Source of the DNA: Spirochaetales bacterium
GTDB taxonomy: Bacteria; Spirochaetota; Spirochaetia; DSM-27196; Alkalispirochaetaceae
Length of the DNA: 33,360 bases
Assembly (NCBI GenBank): GCA_028282545.1
Contig: JANQHT010000007.1
Location: 1 to 33,360, forward strand
Direction of reading: 5' to 3'
Below are positions 1-7,477 of this stretch, piece after piece. The notes below the pieces were generated by a model that did not search any database, was not told where the DNA came from, and was given only the letters and a program-made list of their open reading frames with translations. The first letter of the stretch is position 1. Every line of letters begins with the position of its first letter. Made by a program: the position numbers and the translations under genes.

Positions 1-690
1 AAAGGGGGACTGGGCGGAAGACCAGATCTTGACGCGATCCCGTGCTCCCCACTGGGCGATGGCCACGTGCGTCTCCATGGGCACGTGCTGTACCGAAGGA
101 TTGGTGTATGTCCGTTCGACGATGAAGTCGGACTCTTCAAAGCCCCGTTCCACATCTCCCTTGCGCAGCTTGGTGTGGTTGGCGACGTTGGACCCCGGCT
201 TGGGCGTGAAAGCCGCCTCCATGTAGTTGTAGTCACCAAGGTCCGGGTGGACCAGGGGCGCGTCGTCTTTGATCGCTTCCAGAGGGTGCAGGACTGCGGG
301 CAGTTCCTCGTAGTCTATCTTTATCGCGTCCACGGCACGCTGGGCGATCTCCGGCGTATCCGCCGCGATCGCCACAACCGCTTCGCCGTAGTGGCGGACC
401 TCATCCTTGGCGAGGATGTGCTTGTCTTCGATGTAGAGTCCCAGCCGGTAGTCAAGGTTTTCACCGGTGAGCACCGCGCGGACGCCGGGGATCGCCCGCG
501 CCTCGCCGGTATCGATCCTCTTGATGCGCGCCCGGGCGTAGGGACTTTGGACGACGCGGGCGTAGAGCATCCCCGGTAATTTCATGTCGCTTACGTAGGT
601 CGCTTCACCGGTAACCTTCTCCAACGCGTCTATGCGCGTGGCGTCCGTTCCGACGTATTTGAGTTCCTCACGCGGTGTGTGCTCATACAT
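1..690 (-). CDS. Molybdenum hydroxylase (xanthine dehydrogenase family), Mo-binding subunit, 5' part only
   Basis: The first 230 residues of the large molybdopterin-binding subunit; the rest lies beyond the left window edge. The start is ATG at 690-688, overlapping the stop of the Fe-S subunit by 8 bases, so the two are translationally coupled. The N-terminus shows the family's opening module: KYVGTDATRIDALEKVTGEA, followed by a short processing-like stretch (YVSDMKLPGMLYARVV) and the segment containing GVRAVLTGEN and RHYGEAVVAIAA. These match the aldehyde oxidase/xanthine dehydrogenase a/b hammerhead domain. The Mo-pterin and catalytic Glu motifs fall outside the window, so the substrate cannot be judged. 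It is the third gene of an operon FAD - FeS - Mo that starts at 1992. The family assignment is firm; xanthine as substrate is only an inference. Confidence 0.9.
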   Translation of the reverse strand, partial: MYEHTPREELKYVGTDATRIDALEKVTGEATYVSDMKLPGMLYARVVQSPYARARIKRIDTGEARAIPGVRAVLTGENLDYRLGLYIEDKHILAKDEVRHYGEAVVAIAADTPEIAQRAVDAIKIDYEELPAVLHPLEAIKDDAPLVHPDLGDYNYMEAAFTPKPGSNVANHTKLRKGDVERGFEESDFIVERTYTNPSVQHVPMETHVAIAQWGARDRVKIWSSAQSPF

Positions 691-1168
691 AGTCCAACTC
701 TCCCTTGGTGGTGCGCGTCCCGGCCAGCTCTTCTACGGCTTCGATAATCTGTTCGTACCCGGTGCAGCGACAGAAGTTTCCTTCAATCCCGTGGATAATC
801 TGTGCCCGGGTGGGTGTGGGGTTGCGTCGCAGCAGGTCTTTGACGCTCATGATCATGCCGGGCGTGCAGTACCCGCATTGGACGGCGTGATGTCTCTCAA
901 AGGCCTTTTGGATATCCGAGAGTTCGGACCCTGCGGCCTCGCCCTCGATCGTCTCGATCGTCGCGCCGTCGCTCTCCGCCGCCAGGATAAGACACGACTT
1001 CACCGCCTTCCCGTCCATGATGACGGTGCAGGCACCGCACTCGCCGGCGCCGCACCCGCCCTTGGTTCCCGTCAGGCCGAGAACGCCGCGCAGAAACGAG
1101 AGCAACGTTTTGTGTTCCGCCACGTCCCGTACGTATTCCGTTCCGTTGATCGATACCTGGATCTTCAT
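683..1168 (-). CDS. Molybdenum hydroxylase 2Fe-2S subunit (first operon)
   Basis: A 161-residue electron-transfer subunit carrying two [2Fe-2S] clusters that pass electrons from the Mo centre to FAD. The plant-type ferredoxin cluster ligands are C39, C44, C47 and C59 (GGCGAGECGACTV...KSC). The second, all-helical cluster uses C98, C101, C133 and C135 (QCGYCTPGM ... NFCRCTGYE). The length is typical of XdhC/CoxS-type subunits. ATG 1168 shares one base with the TAA of the upstream FAD gene (TAATG), and its own end overlaps the Mo subunit start by 8 bases. It differs clearly from the second Fe-S subunit at 7007-7477, so the two operons are not a recent duplication. Confidence 0.95.
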   Translation of the reverse strand: MKIQVSINGTEYVRDVAEHKTLLSFLRGVLGLTGTKGGCGAGECGACTVIMDGKAVKSCLILAAESDGATIETIEGEAAGSELSDIQKAFERHHAVQCGYCTPGMIMSVKDLLRRNPTPTRAQIIHGIEGNFCRCTGYEQIIEAVEELAGTRTTKGELDYV

Positions 1169-1992
1169 TATTTGACCTCTTCGAGCAGTTGTTCGATGAA
1201 TGCGTCTACCATGGCCCGCCGGTACTCCGCCGACGCGCGTACGTCGTCGATCGGATTGATCGCTGCCTGCGCCATCGTCTTGACCCTGTCGGCGTCGGTC
1301 CCGGGCTTGATGCCCTCGATGAGCACCGGCCGGGGTGCCGCGCTCCCGATAGAGAGACGGATTTCGTCATCCGTGCGGTAGAGGGCCACCATGACGAGTC
1401 CGAGATCGTGGCCTTTGATCCGTTTCAGCTTCCGATACCCGCCGCGGGCGCCGGCACTCTCGGCGGGAACGACGATCTTCTCCACGATCTCGTCGGGCTT
1501 CAAGGCGGTCTGTTTCACACCGGTGATGAACTCCTGCACCTTCATGCGGCGTGAACCGGAGGCCGACGTTATCACCAGTTCCGCCTTTAACGTCAAGAGC
1601 GGGGACGTCGAATCGCCGCAGGGCGACGCGGTCACCAGGTTCCCGGTAACGGTAGCGCGGTTTCGCAGATGATGGTCCGCCAGTTCCGATAGCGCCGCGT
1701 GGAACACGCGATAGCGTTCCCGCACCTCTTCTGAAGCGAGCACCTCGTCGACCGTTACCGTGGCACCGATCGTCAGGCCCTCCTTGTTGTCAAAGGAGAG
1801 TCTGTGCAACTCCGGAACGCGCTTCATATCGACCACAACATCGGGTCTTTCGAGTCCCGCTCGAACGGAGACGAGCAGGTCCGTCCCTCCGTTGAGAACG
1901 ACGGCGCGTTCACCCGCTTTTGTTCGCTCACTGAGCGTGGCCAGAAGTTCATCGAGAGATGTGGGCGCCACGTAGGAGAATTCATGTACCAT
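1168..1992 (-). CDS. Molybdenum hydroxylase FAD-binding subunit (first operon)
   Basis: A 274-residue flavoprotein subunit of the CoxM/XdhB family. It takes electrons from the Fe-S clusters and hands them to NAD+ or another acceptor. Visible FAD motifs are VVLNGGTDLLVSVRAG near residue 34 (pyrophosphate loop) and RATVTGNLVTASPCGDSTSP near residue 111 (GN...SP..D flavin motif), followed by the CO_deh_flav_C region (GYRKLKRIKGHDLGLVMVAL). It is the first gene of the operon. Its ATG has a GAGG about 10 bases upstream and lies about 90 bases downstream of a strong-looking sigma70-type promoter on the minus strand. The next gene starts within its stop codon. Confidence 0.93.
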   Translation of the reverse strand: MVHEFSYVAPTSLDELLATLSERTKAGERAVVLNGGTDLLVSVRAGLERPDVVVDMKRVPELHRLSFDNKEGLTIGATVTVDEVLASEEVRERYRVFHAALSELADHHLRNRATVTGNLVTASPCGDSTSPLLTLKAELVITSASGSRRMKVQEFITGVKQTALKPDEIVEKIVVPAESAGARGGYRKLKRIKGHDLGLVMVALYRTDDEIRLSIGSAAPRPVLIEGIKPGTDADRVKTMAQAAINPIDDVRASAEYRRAMVDAFIEQLLEEVK

Positions 1993-2083
1993 TGTTGTAC
2001 CGCCTCTTCATAAGATATACGCGCGGTACCCTCGGTGAGCGCCGCGCCGGTCTTGTTGCCTGCAATACTTTTCGTTTCCTCTC

Positions 2084-2112
2084 ATTTAAATACCACTCTT
2101 TTCTGATGTCAA
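2084..2112 (-). promoter_or_regulatory. Sigma70-type promoter for the first Mo hydroxylase operon
   Basis: On the minus strand the -35 box TTGACA (2112-2107) and the -10 box TTAAAT (2089-2084) are separated by exactly 17 bases. It points toward the FAD subunit gene at 1992 and leaves an untranslated leader of about 85 bases. No other good hexamer pair was seen in this gap for this strand. Confidence 0.6.
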
Positions 2113-2138
2113 GGGTAAGTTTTACGGCCTACCGGAAC

Positions 2139-2190
2139 GAAGAGCAAAACGCTGGGCTTCGCTGCGCTGCAGAAACGCATTTTGCTCTTC
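2139..2190. repeat. Imperfect 14-bp inverted repeat between the divergent xdh and mocA operons
   Basis: The left arm GAAGAGCAAAA (2139-2149) and the right arm TTTTGCTCTTC (2180-2190) are perfect reverse complements over 11 bases. Pairing extends to 14 positions with one C/A mismatch followed by GC/GC. The 24-30 base interior (CGCTGGGCTTCG...) can fold weakly by itself. The repeat lies upstream of both outward-facing promoters (-35 boxes at 2107-2112 minus and 2268-2273 plus). There is no T-run, so it does not look like a terminator. It may be an operator or a stray repeat element. Confidence 0.5.
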
Positions 2191-2267
2191 CCAATCGACC
2201 ACGTGATAGCCGAAATGAGACCTACTTGTAGTCGCTGAGGGTCGCTGGTTCGTGCCCCCGTCAAAAG

Positions 2268-2295
2268 TTGCACTCAAATTCACCATTGATATAGA
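2268..2295 (+). promoter_or_regulatory. Candidate promoter of the mocA-ABC operon
   Basis: TTGCAC (2268-2273), 16 bases, then TATAGA (2290-2295). The GTG start of mocA follows only 9 bases after the -10 box, so the transcript would be almost leaderless. This fits the absence of any Shine-Dalgarno sequence before that GTG. The -35 box is embedded in GTTGCAC, a string shared with the promoter at 5850. Confidence 0.45.
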
Positions 2296-2304
2296 CTGAT
2301 ATCC

Positions 2305-2886
2305 GTGCGCGATTCGATCGAATGCGTGATACCCGCCGCCGGCGAGTCATCGCGCTTTGGGGGCAACAAGCTGCTCGAACCCTGGGGCACCACGGTTGTG
2401 GTCAACCGGGTAGTCTCCACCGCCCTATCGTACTGCGATCGCGTGATCGTCGTTACCGGGAGCGAGGCCGACGCGGTGCGCCGCGTTCTCCCGGGTGATT
2501 CGCGCCTGGAGACGACAAACAACGATGCCTTTGCCCTGGGGATGTTCTCGTCGATCCAAACGGGGTTGCGCCTCACCCGCTCGTCCACGGTGATGGTGAT
2601 GCTCGGTGACATGCCGGGAATCCCCGGAGCGGTGGTAGGCGCGGTCCTCGCGGCGCCGGCGGCACCGTGGATACGCCCCGCCCGGAAGGGCGTACCGGGC
2701 CACCCGGTGCGGATCGCCCGGGAACTGGTAGACGAACTGTGCTCACTTCCCCGCGCTACGGGCCGTATGCGCCACGTCCTCGACGCGCACCGGGGTATCA
2801 CAATCGACACAAACGATATCGGCGCAGTCCTGGACGTCGATACCCGCGCCGACTACGAACTGTTAAGGAGGTCCCATGATGCGTAA
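2305..2886 (+). CDS. mocA: MocA-like molybdenum cofactor cytidylyltransferase
   Basis: A 193-residue nucleotidyltransferase of the MobA/MocA class. It would convert Mo-molybdopterin to the cytosine dinucleotide form (MCD) used by bacterial xanthine dehydrogenase-type enzymes. The N-terminal nucleotide loop IPAAGESSRFGGNKLLEPW is close to the xxAAGxSxRfGxxK consensus. MVMLGDMPGIP carries the metal-binding GDMP motif, and GHPV near residue 133 is the typical later motif. Length equals that of E. coli MocA (about 192). GTG 2305 is chosen because an in-frame TGA lies at 2287 and no ATG or TTG lies between; no Shine-Dalgarno is visible. Its 3' end overlaps the following ABC binding-protein gene by 11 bases. 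The position between two Mo hydroxylase operons supports the role. Confidence 0.88.
   Translation: MRDSIECVIPAAGESSRFGGNKLLEPWGTTVVVNRVVSTALSYCDRVIVVTGSEADAVRRVLPGDSRLETTNNDAFALGMFSSIQTGLRLTRSSTVMVMLGDMPGIPGAVVGAVLAAPAAPWIRPARKGVPGHPVRIARELVDELCSLPRATGRMRHVLDAHRGITIDTNDIGAVLDVDTRADYELLRRSHDA
2865..2871 (+). promoter_or_regulatory. Strong ribosome binding site inside the mocA 3' end
   Basis: AAGGAGG lies 4 bases before ATG 2876 and 7 bases before ATG 2879, within the last codons of mocA. It fixes the start of the binding-protein gene at one of these two adjacent ATG codons and shows the two genes are read from one transcript. Confidence 0.75.
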
Positions 2887-3982
2887 CAGTACAGTTGCGT
2901 TTTTTTCTTTTCTGATTCTCACCACCGGTATAGCCTTTGCCACCGGCCTCCCGGAGGAGGAGTCCACCGTCACGGAAGAAGCGATTGTCGTGACCGACGC
3001 CCTGGGACGCTCCGTTGAGCTTTCCGAACCGCCGCAACGGATCGTTCTTGCCGGACGCGCCGTCCTCATGATCGCCGACGCCGTGTACGCCTTTCCCGGC
3101 GCCGGATCGCGCGTGGTTGGGGTGGGAAGAATAGACCAGGGCCGGGGCAATTTCCTGCGCGCCCTGGATTCCCGGTACGGCGAAAAAACGATCCTTGAGC
3201 GAAACGTCGGACCTGAGCAGGTGGCGGCCCTATCTCCCGACCTGGTGATTGTAAAAACGTTCATGAGAGAAACGCTCGGGCGCGGTCTCGAAGAGATCGG
3301 CGTCCCGGTGATCTACGTGGAGCTCGAGACGCCGGAGCAGTACGCCCGGGATTTGGTGACGATCGGCTCCGTCCTGGGCGAATCGGAGCGGGCGGAGGAA
3401 CTGGTGGCGTACTTCGACCGGGAACGGGAGCGCATCGAATCGGCCGTGGCGAATGTCCCGCCCGCCTCGAAGCCGCGGGTCCTCTTTGCCTACGTTCGCC
3501 CCGACGAGACGGGCCTCGCCTTTGACGTCCCGCCACCCGGCTGGATCCAGACCGGGCTCGTGCACATGGCGGCCGGTGATCCCCTATGGGCGCGGGACGT
3601 GACCGGCCGGGGATGGATCCGGGTGAACCTCGAGCAGGTTGTTCGGTGGAATCCGGAGGTACTCTTCGTCGTCTCCTATCGAAACGACATCGGGGCCATC
3701 GTGGAACGCCTCCAGGCGGATCCCCTATTCGCGGGCATCACCGCCTTTTCCGATGGACGGGTCTACCCCGTTCCCGTGGACTACTACAGTTGGGACCAGC
3801 CGGATGTGCGGTGGATTCTCGGGCTCACATGGATGGCACAGACCCTGCATCCGGACCGGTTCGAAGGAGACTACCTGGAGTCGGCGCTCTATCGTTTTTT
3901 CCAAACGGTGTACGCCATGGACCGGGCAGAGACGGACCGGATCATCGTTCCGTTGCTCGGCGACGCCCTGGAGACGCGGTAG
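2876..3982 (+). CDS. Periplasmic substrate-binding protein of a BtuCDF/FecBCD-type ABC importer, possibly molybdate or tungstate
   Basis: A 368-residue class III solute-binding protein. Residues 1-23 form a signal peptide (hydrophobic core VAFFSFLILTTGIAFA) without a lipobox cysteine. The mature part opens with TDALGRSVELSEPPQRIVLAGRA, the standard start of the PF01497 (Peripla_BP_2) fold. It continues with LSPDLVIVKTF and GVPVIYVELETPEQYARDLVTIGSVLGES, also family hallmarks, with a long connecting helix near the middle. Such proteins bind ferric siderophores, haem, cobalamin or, in MolA of Haemophilus influenzae, molybdate/tungstate. The overlap with mocA and the flanking Mo enzymes favour an oxyanion of Mo or W. 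The sequence alone does not settle the ligand. Confidence 0.85.
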   Translation: MMRNSTVAFFSFLILTTGIAFATGLPEEESTVTEEAIVVTDALGRSVELSEPPQRIVLAGRAVLMIADAVYAFPGAGSRVVGVGRIDQGRGNFLRALDSRYGEKTILERNVGPEQVAALSPDLVIVKTFMRETLGRGLEEIGVPVIYVELETPEQYARDLVTIGSVLGESERAEELVAYFDRERERIESAVANVPPASKPRVLFAYVRPDETGLAFDVPPPGWIQTGLVHMAAGDPLWARDVTGRGWIRVNLEQVVRWNPEVLFVVSYRNDIGAIVERLQADPLFAGITAFSDGRVYPVPVDYYSWDQPDVRWILGLTWMAQTLHPDRFEGDYLESALYRFFQTVYAMDRAETDRIIVPLLGDALETR

Positions 3983-3983
3983 C

Positions 3984-4976
3984 GTGACAGGCACCCCCCG
4001 GCGTCGCGTCTGGACGCTCCTGGGTATCCTGATCGCTACATCGCTGCTCGCGTTGCTGGCGGGGCGCTATCCCAACGCGGGATTCTCGAATCCGGCCGCG
4101 CTCCTGAAGGACCCTCTGAGCGCAGCACTCCTCTGGCGGCTACGCCTACCGCGAGTTGTGGCGGCGCTGCTCGTGGGCGCCTCCCTGGGGGGCGCCGGCC
4201 TTGTTCTGCAGATGCTCTTTGCCAACCCGCTGGTTGAACCGGGGCTCGTGGGGATATCGCAGGGCGCCGCCTTTGGTGCGGCCGCGTCTATCGTGCTCGC
4301 CGGCGACGCGGTCTGGCTCACGCAGGGGTCGGCCGCGGTAGGCGCCATCGCCGGGCTCGCGGCGAGCTACGCCGTAGCACGTCGTATGCGCTTCGGCGGT
4401 TGGGTGCTCCGCCTGATTCTGGCCGGCATCGCCGTCTCGGCCCTCTTCTCCGCCGGCGTGGGAATCATCAAGTTCGCCGCGGATCCGCTGGACGAGTTGC
4501 CGGCCATCACCTTCTGGATGCTCGGGGGCCTGTGGAACAGCGGGTGGCACCGGGTTGCGACGGTCGCACCCGTGGCTATCCCGTCACTGCTGGTACTTCT
4601 GCTCTTTCGCTGGCGCGTAAACCTGCTCTCCCTGGAAGACACGGTCACCTTCTCGCTTGGCGTGAGCCTAGGCCGGGAACGCGTGGTCGTTCTCGCGGCG
4701 GCCACGGCCGCCACCGCTGCGTGCATCTCCATCGCCGGGATCGTGAACTGGGTGGGCCTTGTGGTTCCACACATGGCGCGCCGCTGGGTCGGCACCGACG
4801 CACGCTACGCCCTCCCGGCGGCGATACTCGGCGGTGCCACCCTCACGCTCGTATGTGACACCGTGGCGCGCACCGTCGTGGCCGGCGAGATTCCCCTTGG
4901 AGTGGTAACCGCCCTCCTCGGCGCCGTTGCGTTTATTATCCTCACCGTCTCGAAGGGGATCAACGTCTCCCGATGA
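3984..4976 (+). CDS. FecCD/BtuC-family ABC transporter permease
   Basis: A 330-residue inner-membrane permease of the type II importer family with about nine to ten hydrophobic helices. Family motifs: LLWRLRLPRVVAALLVGASL near residue 47 (the R-LPR-...-GA-L signature), GAGLVLQMLFANPLVEPGLVG, a cytoplasmic coupling region and the C-terminal GIVNWVGLVVPHMARRWVG and GEIPLGVVTALLGA motifs. The start is GTG 3984, one base after the TAG of the binding-protein gene; upstream in-frame ATGs lie deep inside that gene and are rejected. The last four bases overlap the ATPase start (ATGA). In a Mo context it would correspond to MolB. Confidence 0.88.
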   Translation: MTGTPRRRVWTLLGILIATSLLALLAGRYPNAGFSNPAALLKDPLSAALLWRLRLPRVVAALLVGASLGGAGLVLQMLFANPLVEPGLVGISQGAAFGAAASIVLAGDAVWLTQGSAAVGAIAGLAASYAVARRMRFGGWVLRLILAGIAVSALFSAGVGIIKFAADPLDELPAITFWMLGGLWNSGWHRVATVAPVAIPSLLVLLLFRWRVNLLSLEDTVTFSLGVSLGRERVVVLAAATAATAACISIAGIVNWVGLVVPHMARRWVGTDARYALPAAILGGATLTLVCDTVARTVVAGEIPLGVVTALLGAVAFIILTVSKGINVSR

Positions 4977-5743
4977 ACGCGCTCTTCGCCATGCATGATA
5001 TCGAGTTCACCTATCCGGAGCAGCCCGCGCTGCTGCACGGTGTTGACCTATCACTCAACGGCGGCGAGGCGGTGGCGATCCTAGGGCGGAACGGAACCGG
5101 GAAGACCACGCTCCTCCACATCGCCCTGGGGTGGCTCCGCCCGGCGAAGGGCGCCGTAAAGCTGCGGGGGCGCCCCCTTGCGTCCTATTCGCGGCGGGAA
5201 CTGGGAACGTCGCTCAGCCTCGTACCACAGTCGGAACACGTCGCTTTCGACTACACGGTCCTCGAGTACGTTCTGCTCGGGAGAGCGCCCTACCTGGCGC
5301 CCACGGAAGTGCCCGGCCTGGGCGACATCGCCGCTGCCCGGGCGGCTCTGGAGCGGGTTGGAATCGTGGAACTACAGGATCGGCCCGCAGCGCGCCTGAG
5401 CGGCGGCGAACTACAGCTCGTTCTGCTCGCGCGCTCCCTCGCCCAGGAGCCGCGCATCCTGCTCCTGGACGAACCGTCGGCGCACCTTGACATCAGCAAC
5501 AAGGTCCGTCTGCTTCGGGTCCTCCGGCAACTGCAGGCGGACGGGGTGGCGCTCCTCTTCTCCACGCACGATGCCGACTTCGCGGCGGCACTTTCGGACC
5601 GGACTGCACTTCTCGACGAGGGGCGCTTCATTGCCGTGGGGCCGCCGGAACAATCGCTCACCGGGGCGAACCTCTCCCGGATCTATCGCGTTCCCGTGAC
5701 GGTTCGCATCGACGACGGTACCGTTACACTCCGCTGGCACTGA
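4973..5743 (+). CDS. ABC transporter ATP-binding protein (FepC/BtuD type)
   Basis: A 256-residue ATPase that drives the importer encoded by the two genes before it. Walker A is GRNGTGKTT (38-46), the Q-loop is VPQSEH (84-89), the signature is LSGGE (142-146), Walker B is RILLLDEPSAHLD (161-173) and the switch histidine is H199 (STHDADFA). ATG 4973 overlaps the permease stop by four bases. It is the last gene of the mocA operon; a GC-rich hairpin follows. The predicted partners are the permease homodimer and the periplasmic binding protein. Confidence 0.92.
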   Translation: MNALFAMHDIEFTYPEQPALLHGVDLSLNGGEAVAILGRNGTGKTTLLHIALGWLRPAKGAVKLRGRPLASYSRRELGTSLSLVPQSEHVAFDYTVLEYVLLGRAPYLAPTEVPGLGDIAAARAALERVGIVELQDRPAARLSGGELQLVLLARSLAQEPRILLLDEPSAHLDISNKVRLLRVLRQLQADGVALLFSTHDADFAAALSDRTALLDEGRFIAVGPPEQSLTGANLSRIYRVPVTVRIDDGTVTLRWH

Positions 5744-5777
5744 TCGCGGTCGCGCCATCCGGGTACGGGCGGTTCCC

Positions 5778-5810
5778 GGTCGGAACTCCCGACCCCGGCG
5801 CTCTCTCTTT
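5778..5810 (+). terminator. Weak candidate terminator after the ABC operon
   Basis: A 6-bp stem GGTCGG / CCGACC (5778-5783 and 5789-5794) with loop AACTC is followed by a pyrimidine-rich stretch ending CTCTCTCTTT. The T-tract is poor, so read-through into the carbamate kinase gene is possible. Confidence 0.3.
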
Positions 5811-5849
5811 GCCGGCAATTGTCGGTATGGTATGTCAAACCGGTTTTTG

Positions 5850-5878
5850 TTGCACGCAGAGAAAGATCGTGATACGAT
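5850..5878 (+). promoter_or_regulatory. Promoter of the carbamate kinase gene
   Basis: TTGCAC (5850-5855), 17 bases, TACGAT (5873-5878). The start codon lies 33 bases further on with AAGGAG in between. The bases before and including the -35 (TTTTTGTTGCA) are identical to those of the promoter at 28634. Confidence 0.6.
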
Positions 5879-5910
5879 TACTTGTTGCACGAAATAACGA
5901 AGGAGTAACT

Positions 5911-6870
5911 ATGGCCTCGAACAACGATACCCTTGCGGTCATCGCGCTCGGCGGGAACGCCATCATTCAAAAGGGAGAAAAGGGCGAATTCTCGGAGCAG
6001 TTTCTCAACACGGAACGTTCCATGGGACCCGTGGTGGACCTCATGGAGAGGGGGTACAAACTCATCCTGACCCACGGAAACGGTCCGCAGGTCGGGGCGA
6101 TCATGCTCCAAAACGAAGCGGCGGGCGGCAAGGTTCCCATGGCGCCGCTCCACGTGGCGGACGCCATGACTTGCGGCTCCATGGGCTACATGATCGAGCA
6201 GTGCTTCCGGAACGAGATGCGCCGGCGCGGTATTGACCGGGAGACGGCTACCATCCCGGCGCAGATCGTAGTGGATCGCGAGGATCCGGCGATGAAGAAC
6301 CCCACCAAGCCGATCGGTCCCTTCTACTCGAAGCAGGAGGCTGACGCGCTGGTGGCGGAGAAGGGCTGGGTCGTCAAGGAAGATGCCGGTCGCGGCCATC
6401 GACGCATCGTCCCGTCACCCTACCCGGTGCACGTTGTCCAGAAAGAGGTGATCAAGCACATGCTCGATCTCGGATACATCCTCATCACCGGAGGAGGAGG
6501 CGGCATCCCCGTCTACCAGGAGGGAGACGGTACGCTTCACGGTGTGGACGCGGTAATCGACAAGGACCTGGCGAGCATGAAAATCGCCCGGGAGGTCGGC
6601 GCCAACCTGCTCATCATCATCACCGGCGTTCCGAAAGTGACGATCAATTTCGGCAAGCCCGACGAGACACCGCTGGACAAGCTGATGGTGAGCCAGGCAA
6701 AAGCGTACATGGACGAGGGACAGTTCCCGGCCGGGTCGATGGGGCCAAAGATGCGCGCGGCGATCGAGTTTGTGGAAGCCGACCCGGACAACCGCGTCGT
6801 GATTACCGATGTAGAAAACGTTGTCGCGGCCGTTGAAGGAGCAAATGGAACCACGATTGTAGCTCGCTGA
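5911..6870 (+). CDS. arcC: Carbamate kinase
   Basis: A 319-residue cytoplasmic enzyme that makes ATP from carbamoyl phosphate and ADP, the energy-yielding end of arginine, allantoin or purine-derived carbamoyl phosphate breakdown. Motifs: ALGGNAIIQKGEKG (phosphate loop), LTHGNGPQVGAIMLQNE, PIGPFYSKQEA, ITGGGGGIPVYQEGDG, VIDKDLAS and GSMGPKMRAAIEF near the C-terminus. Length is standard for the family. ATG 5911 is chosen because GAAGGAG lies 7 bases upstream; the longer reading from 5809 would run through the promoter. It is a single-gene unit with its own promoter and terminator. No arginine deiminase or ornithine carbamoyltransferase gene is nearby. The neighbours resemble the E. coli yqeA/xdh region, which suggests purine rather than arginine catabolism. 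Confidence 0.95.
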   Translation: MASNNDTLAVIALGGNAIIQKGEKGEFSEQFLNTERSMGPVVDLMERGYKLILTHGNGPQVGAIMLQNEAAGGKVPMAPLHVADAMTCGSMGYMIEQCFRNEMRRRGIDRETATIPAQIVVDREDPAMKNPTKPIGPFYSKQEADALVAEKGWVVKEDAGRGHRRIVPSPYPVHVVQKEVIKHMLDLGYILITGGGGGIPVYQEGDGTLHGVDAVIDKDLASMKIAREVGANLLIIITGVPKVTINFGKPDETPLDKLMVSQAKAYMDEGQFPAGSMGPKMRAAIEFVEADPDNRVVITDVENVVAAVEGANGTTIVAR

Positions 6871-6883
6871 GACAACGATATGT

Positions 6884-6960
6884 GGCCGCCTGGATGTCGC
6901 CGCGTTCCTCGTACCTGCGGTACGCGGCTGGTGAGCGGGAAGCTGGGCGGCCCTTTTTTT
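6884..6960 (+). terminator. Branched terminator after carbamate kinase
   Basis: An outer stem GGCCGCC (6884-6890) pairs with GGCGGCC (6946-6952) and is followed at once by CTTTTTTT. Inside it sits a perfect hairpin CGTACC-TGC-GGTACG (6910-6924), which can extend with the flanking GCCG/CGGC. The T-run follows on the plus strand. It stands between arcC and the convergent second xdh operon. Confidence 0.6.
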
Positions 6961-7006
6961 GAACCGAATCGAGGCTGTCGCTGTTCGACGCTGGGAACCG
7001 ACGTCC

Positions 7007-7477
7007 CTACGTGTGCGACCCTTTTTGCAGCGGCAGTTCGATTCCCGCTGCGCGCTTCACCGCCCGCTCGATGCCTTCGTAGCCGGTGCACCGGCAGAGG
7101 TTGCTCTCCATCTGTTCGCGGATCTCGTCGTCCGTCGGCTTTGGAGACCGGCCAAGCAGTTCCGTGGCGTTGAGAATTTGGCCGGCCGTGCAGAATCCGC
7201 ACTGGAAGCCGTACTCTTCCACAAATGCCCGTTGCAACGGTGTGTCGGTCAGCCCTTCGATCGTGGTTATCAGCCGATCCGCGATGTCCAGGGTGAGAAC
7301 GATGCACGATTTGATCGGTATGCCCTCTACCAGGACGGTACACGCTCCGCAATCGCCGTTCTCACAGCCGATCTTGGTGCCTATGAGGCCGAGCGTGTCG
7401 CGGAGCGTCCGCGCCAGCGTGTCGCCGGTTCGAACGACTACTTCCCGCTCCTCGCCGTTGACGTGGAGCCGTGTCAT
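7007..7477 (-). CDS. Molybdenum hydroxylase 2Fe-2S subunit (second operon)
   Basis: A 156-residue Fe-S subunit of the CoxS/XdhC family. Cluster ligands: C38, C43, C46 and C58 (IGCENGDCGACTV...KSC), then C93, C96, C128 and C130 (QCGFCTAGQ ... NLCRCTGYE). It is the last gene of the second operon (Mo - FAD - FeS). Its ATG overlaps the FAD gene stop (ATGA). The gene ends about 50 bases from the terminator of the convergent carbamate kinase gene. Confidence 0.95.
   Translation of the reverse strand: MTRLHVNGEEREVVVRTGDTLARTLRDTLGLIGTKIGCENGDCGACTVLVEGIPIKSCIVLTLDIADRLITTIEGLTDTPLQRAFVEEYGFQCGFCTAGQILNATELLGRSPKPTDDEIREQMESNLCRCTGYEGIERAVKRAAGIELPLQKGSHT

Larger units (their letters stand above)
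1993..2304. other. Divergent intergenic region of 312 bases
   Basis: A non-coding gap between the first xdh operon (minus) and the mocA operon (plus). It holds the minus-strand promoter at 2084-2112, an inverted repeat at 2139-2190 and a plus-strand promoter at 2268-2295. No small ORF with a convincing ribosome binding site was seen in it. Confidence 0.7.

Noticed and set aside
632..1381. Plus-strand open frame of 249 codons opposite the first xdh operon
   Set aside because: It is a mirror of well-supported minus-strand genes, without domain or ribosome site; several similar shadows exist opposite the chemotaxis genes.
3639..3983. ABC permease starting at 3639
   Set aside because: This would overlap the binding-protein gene by more than 300 bases with a Ser/Arg-rich off-frame sequence; GTG 3984 directly after the stop fits the family start.
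5809..5910. Carbamate kinase start at 5809
   Set aside because: The segment contains the promoter and has no ribosome site; ATG 5911 follows AAGGAG and matches family length.
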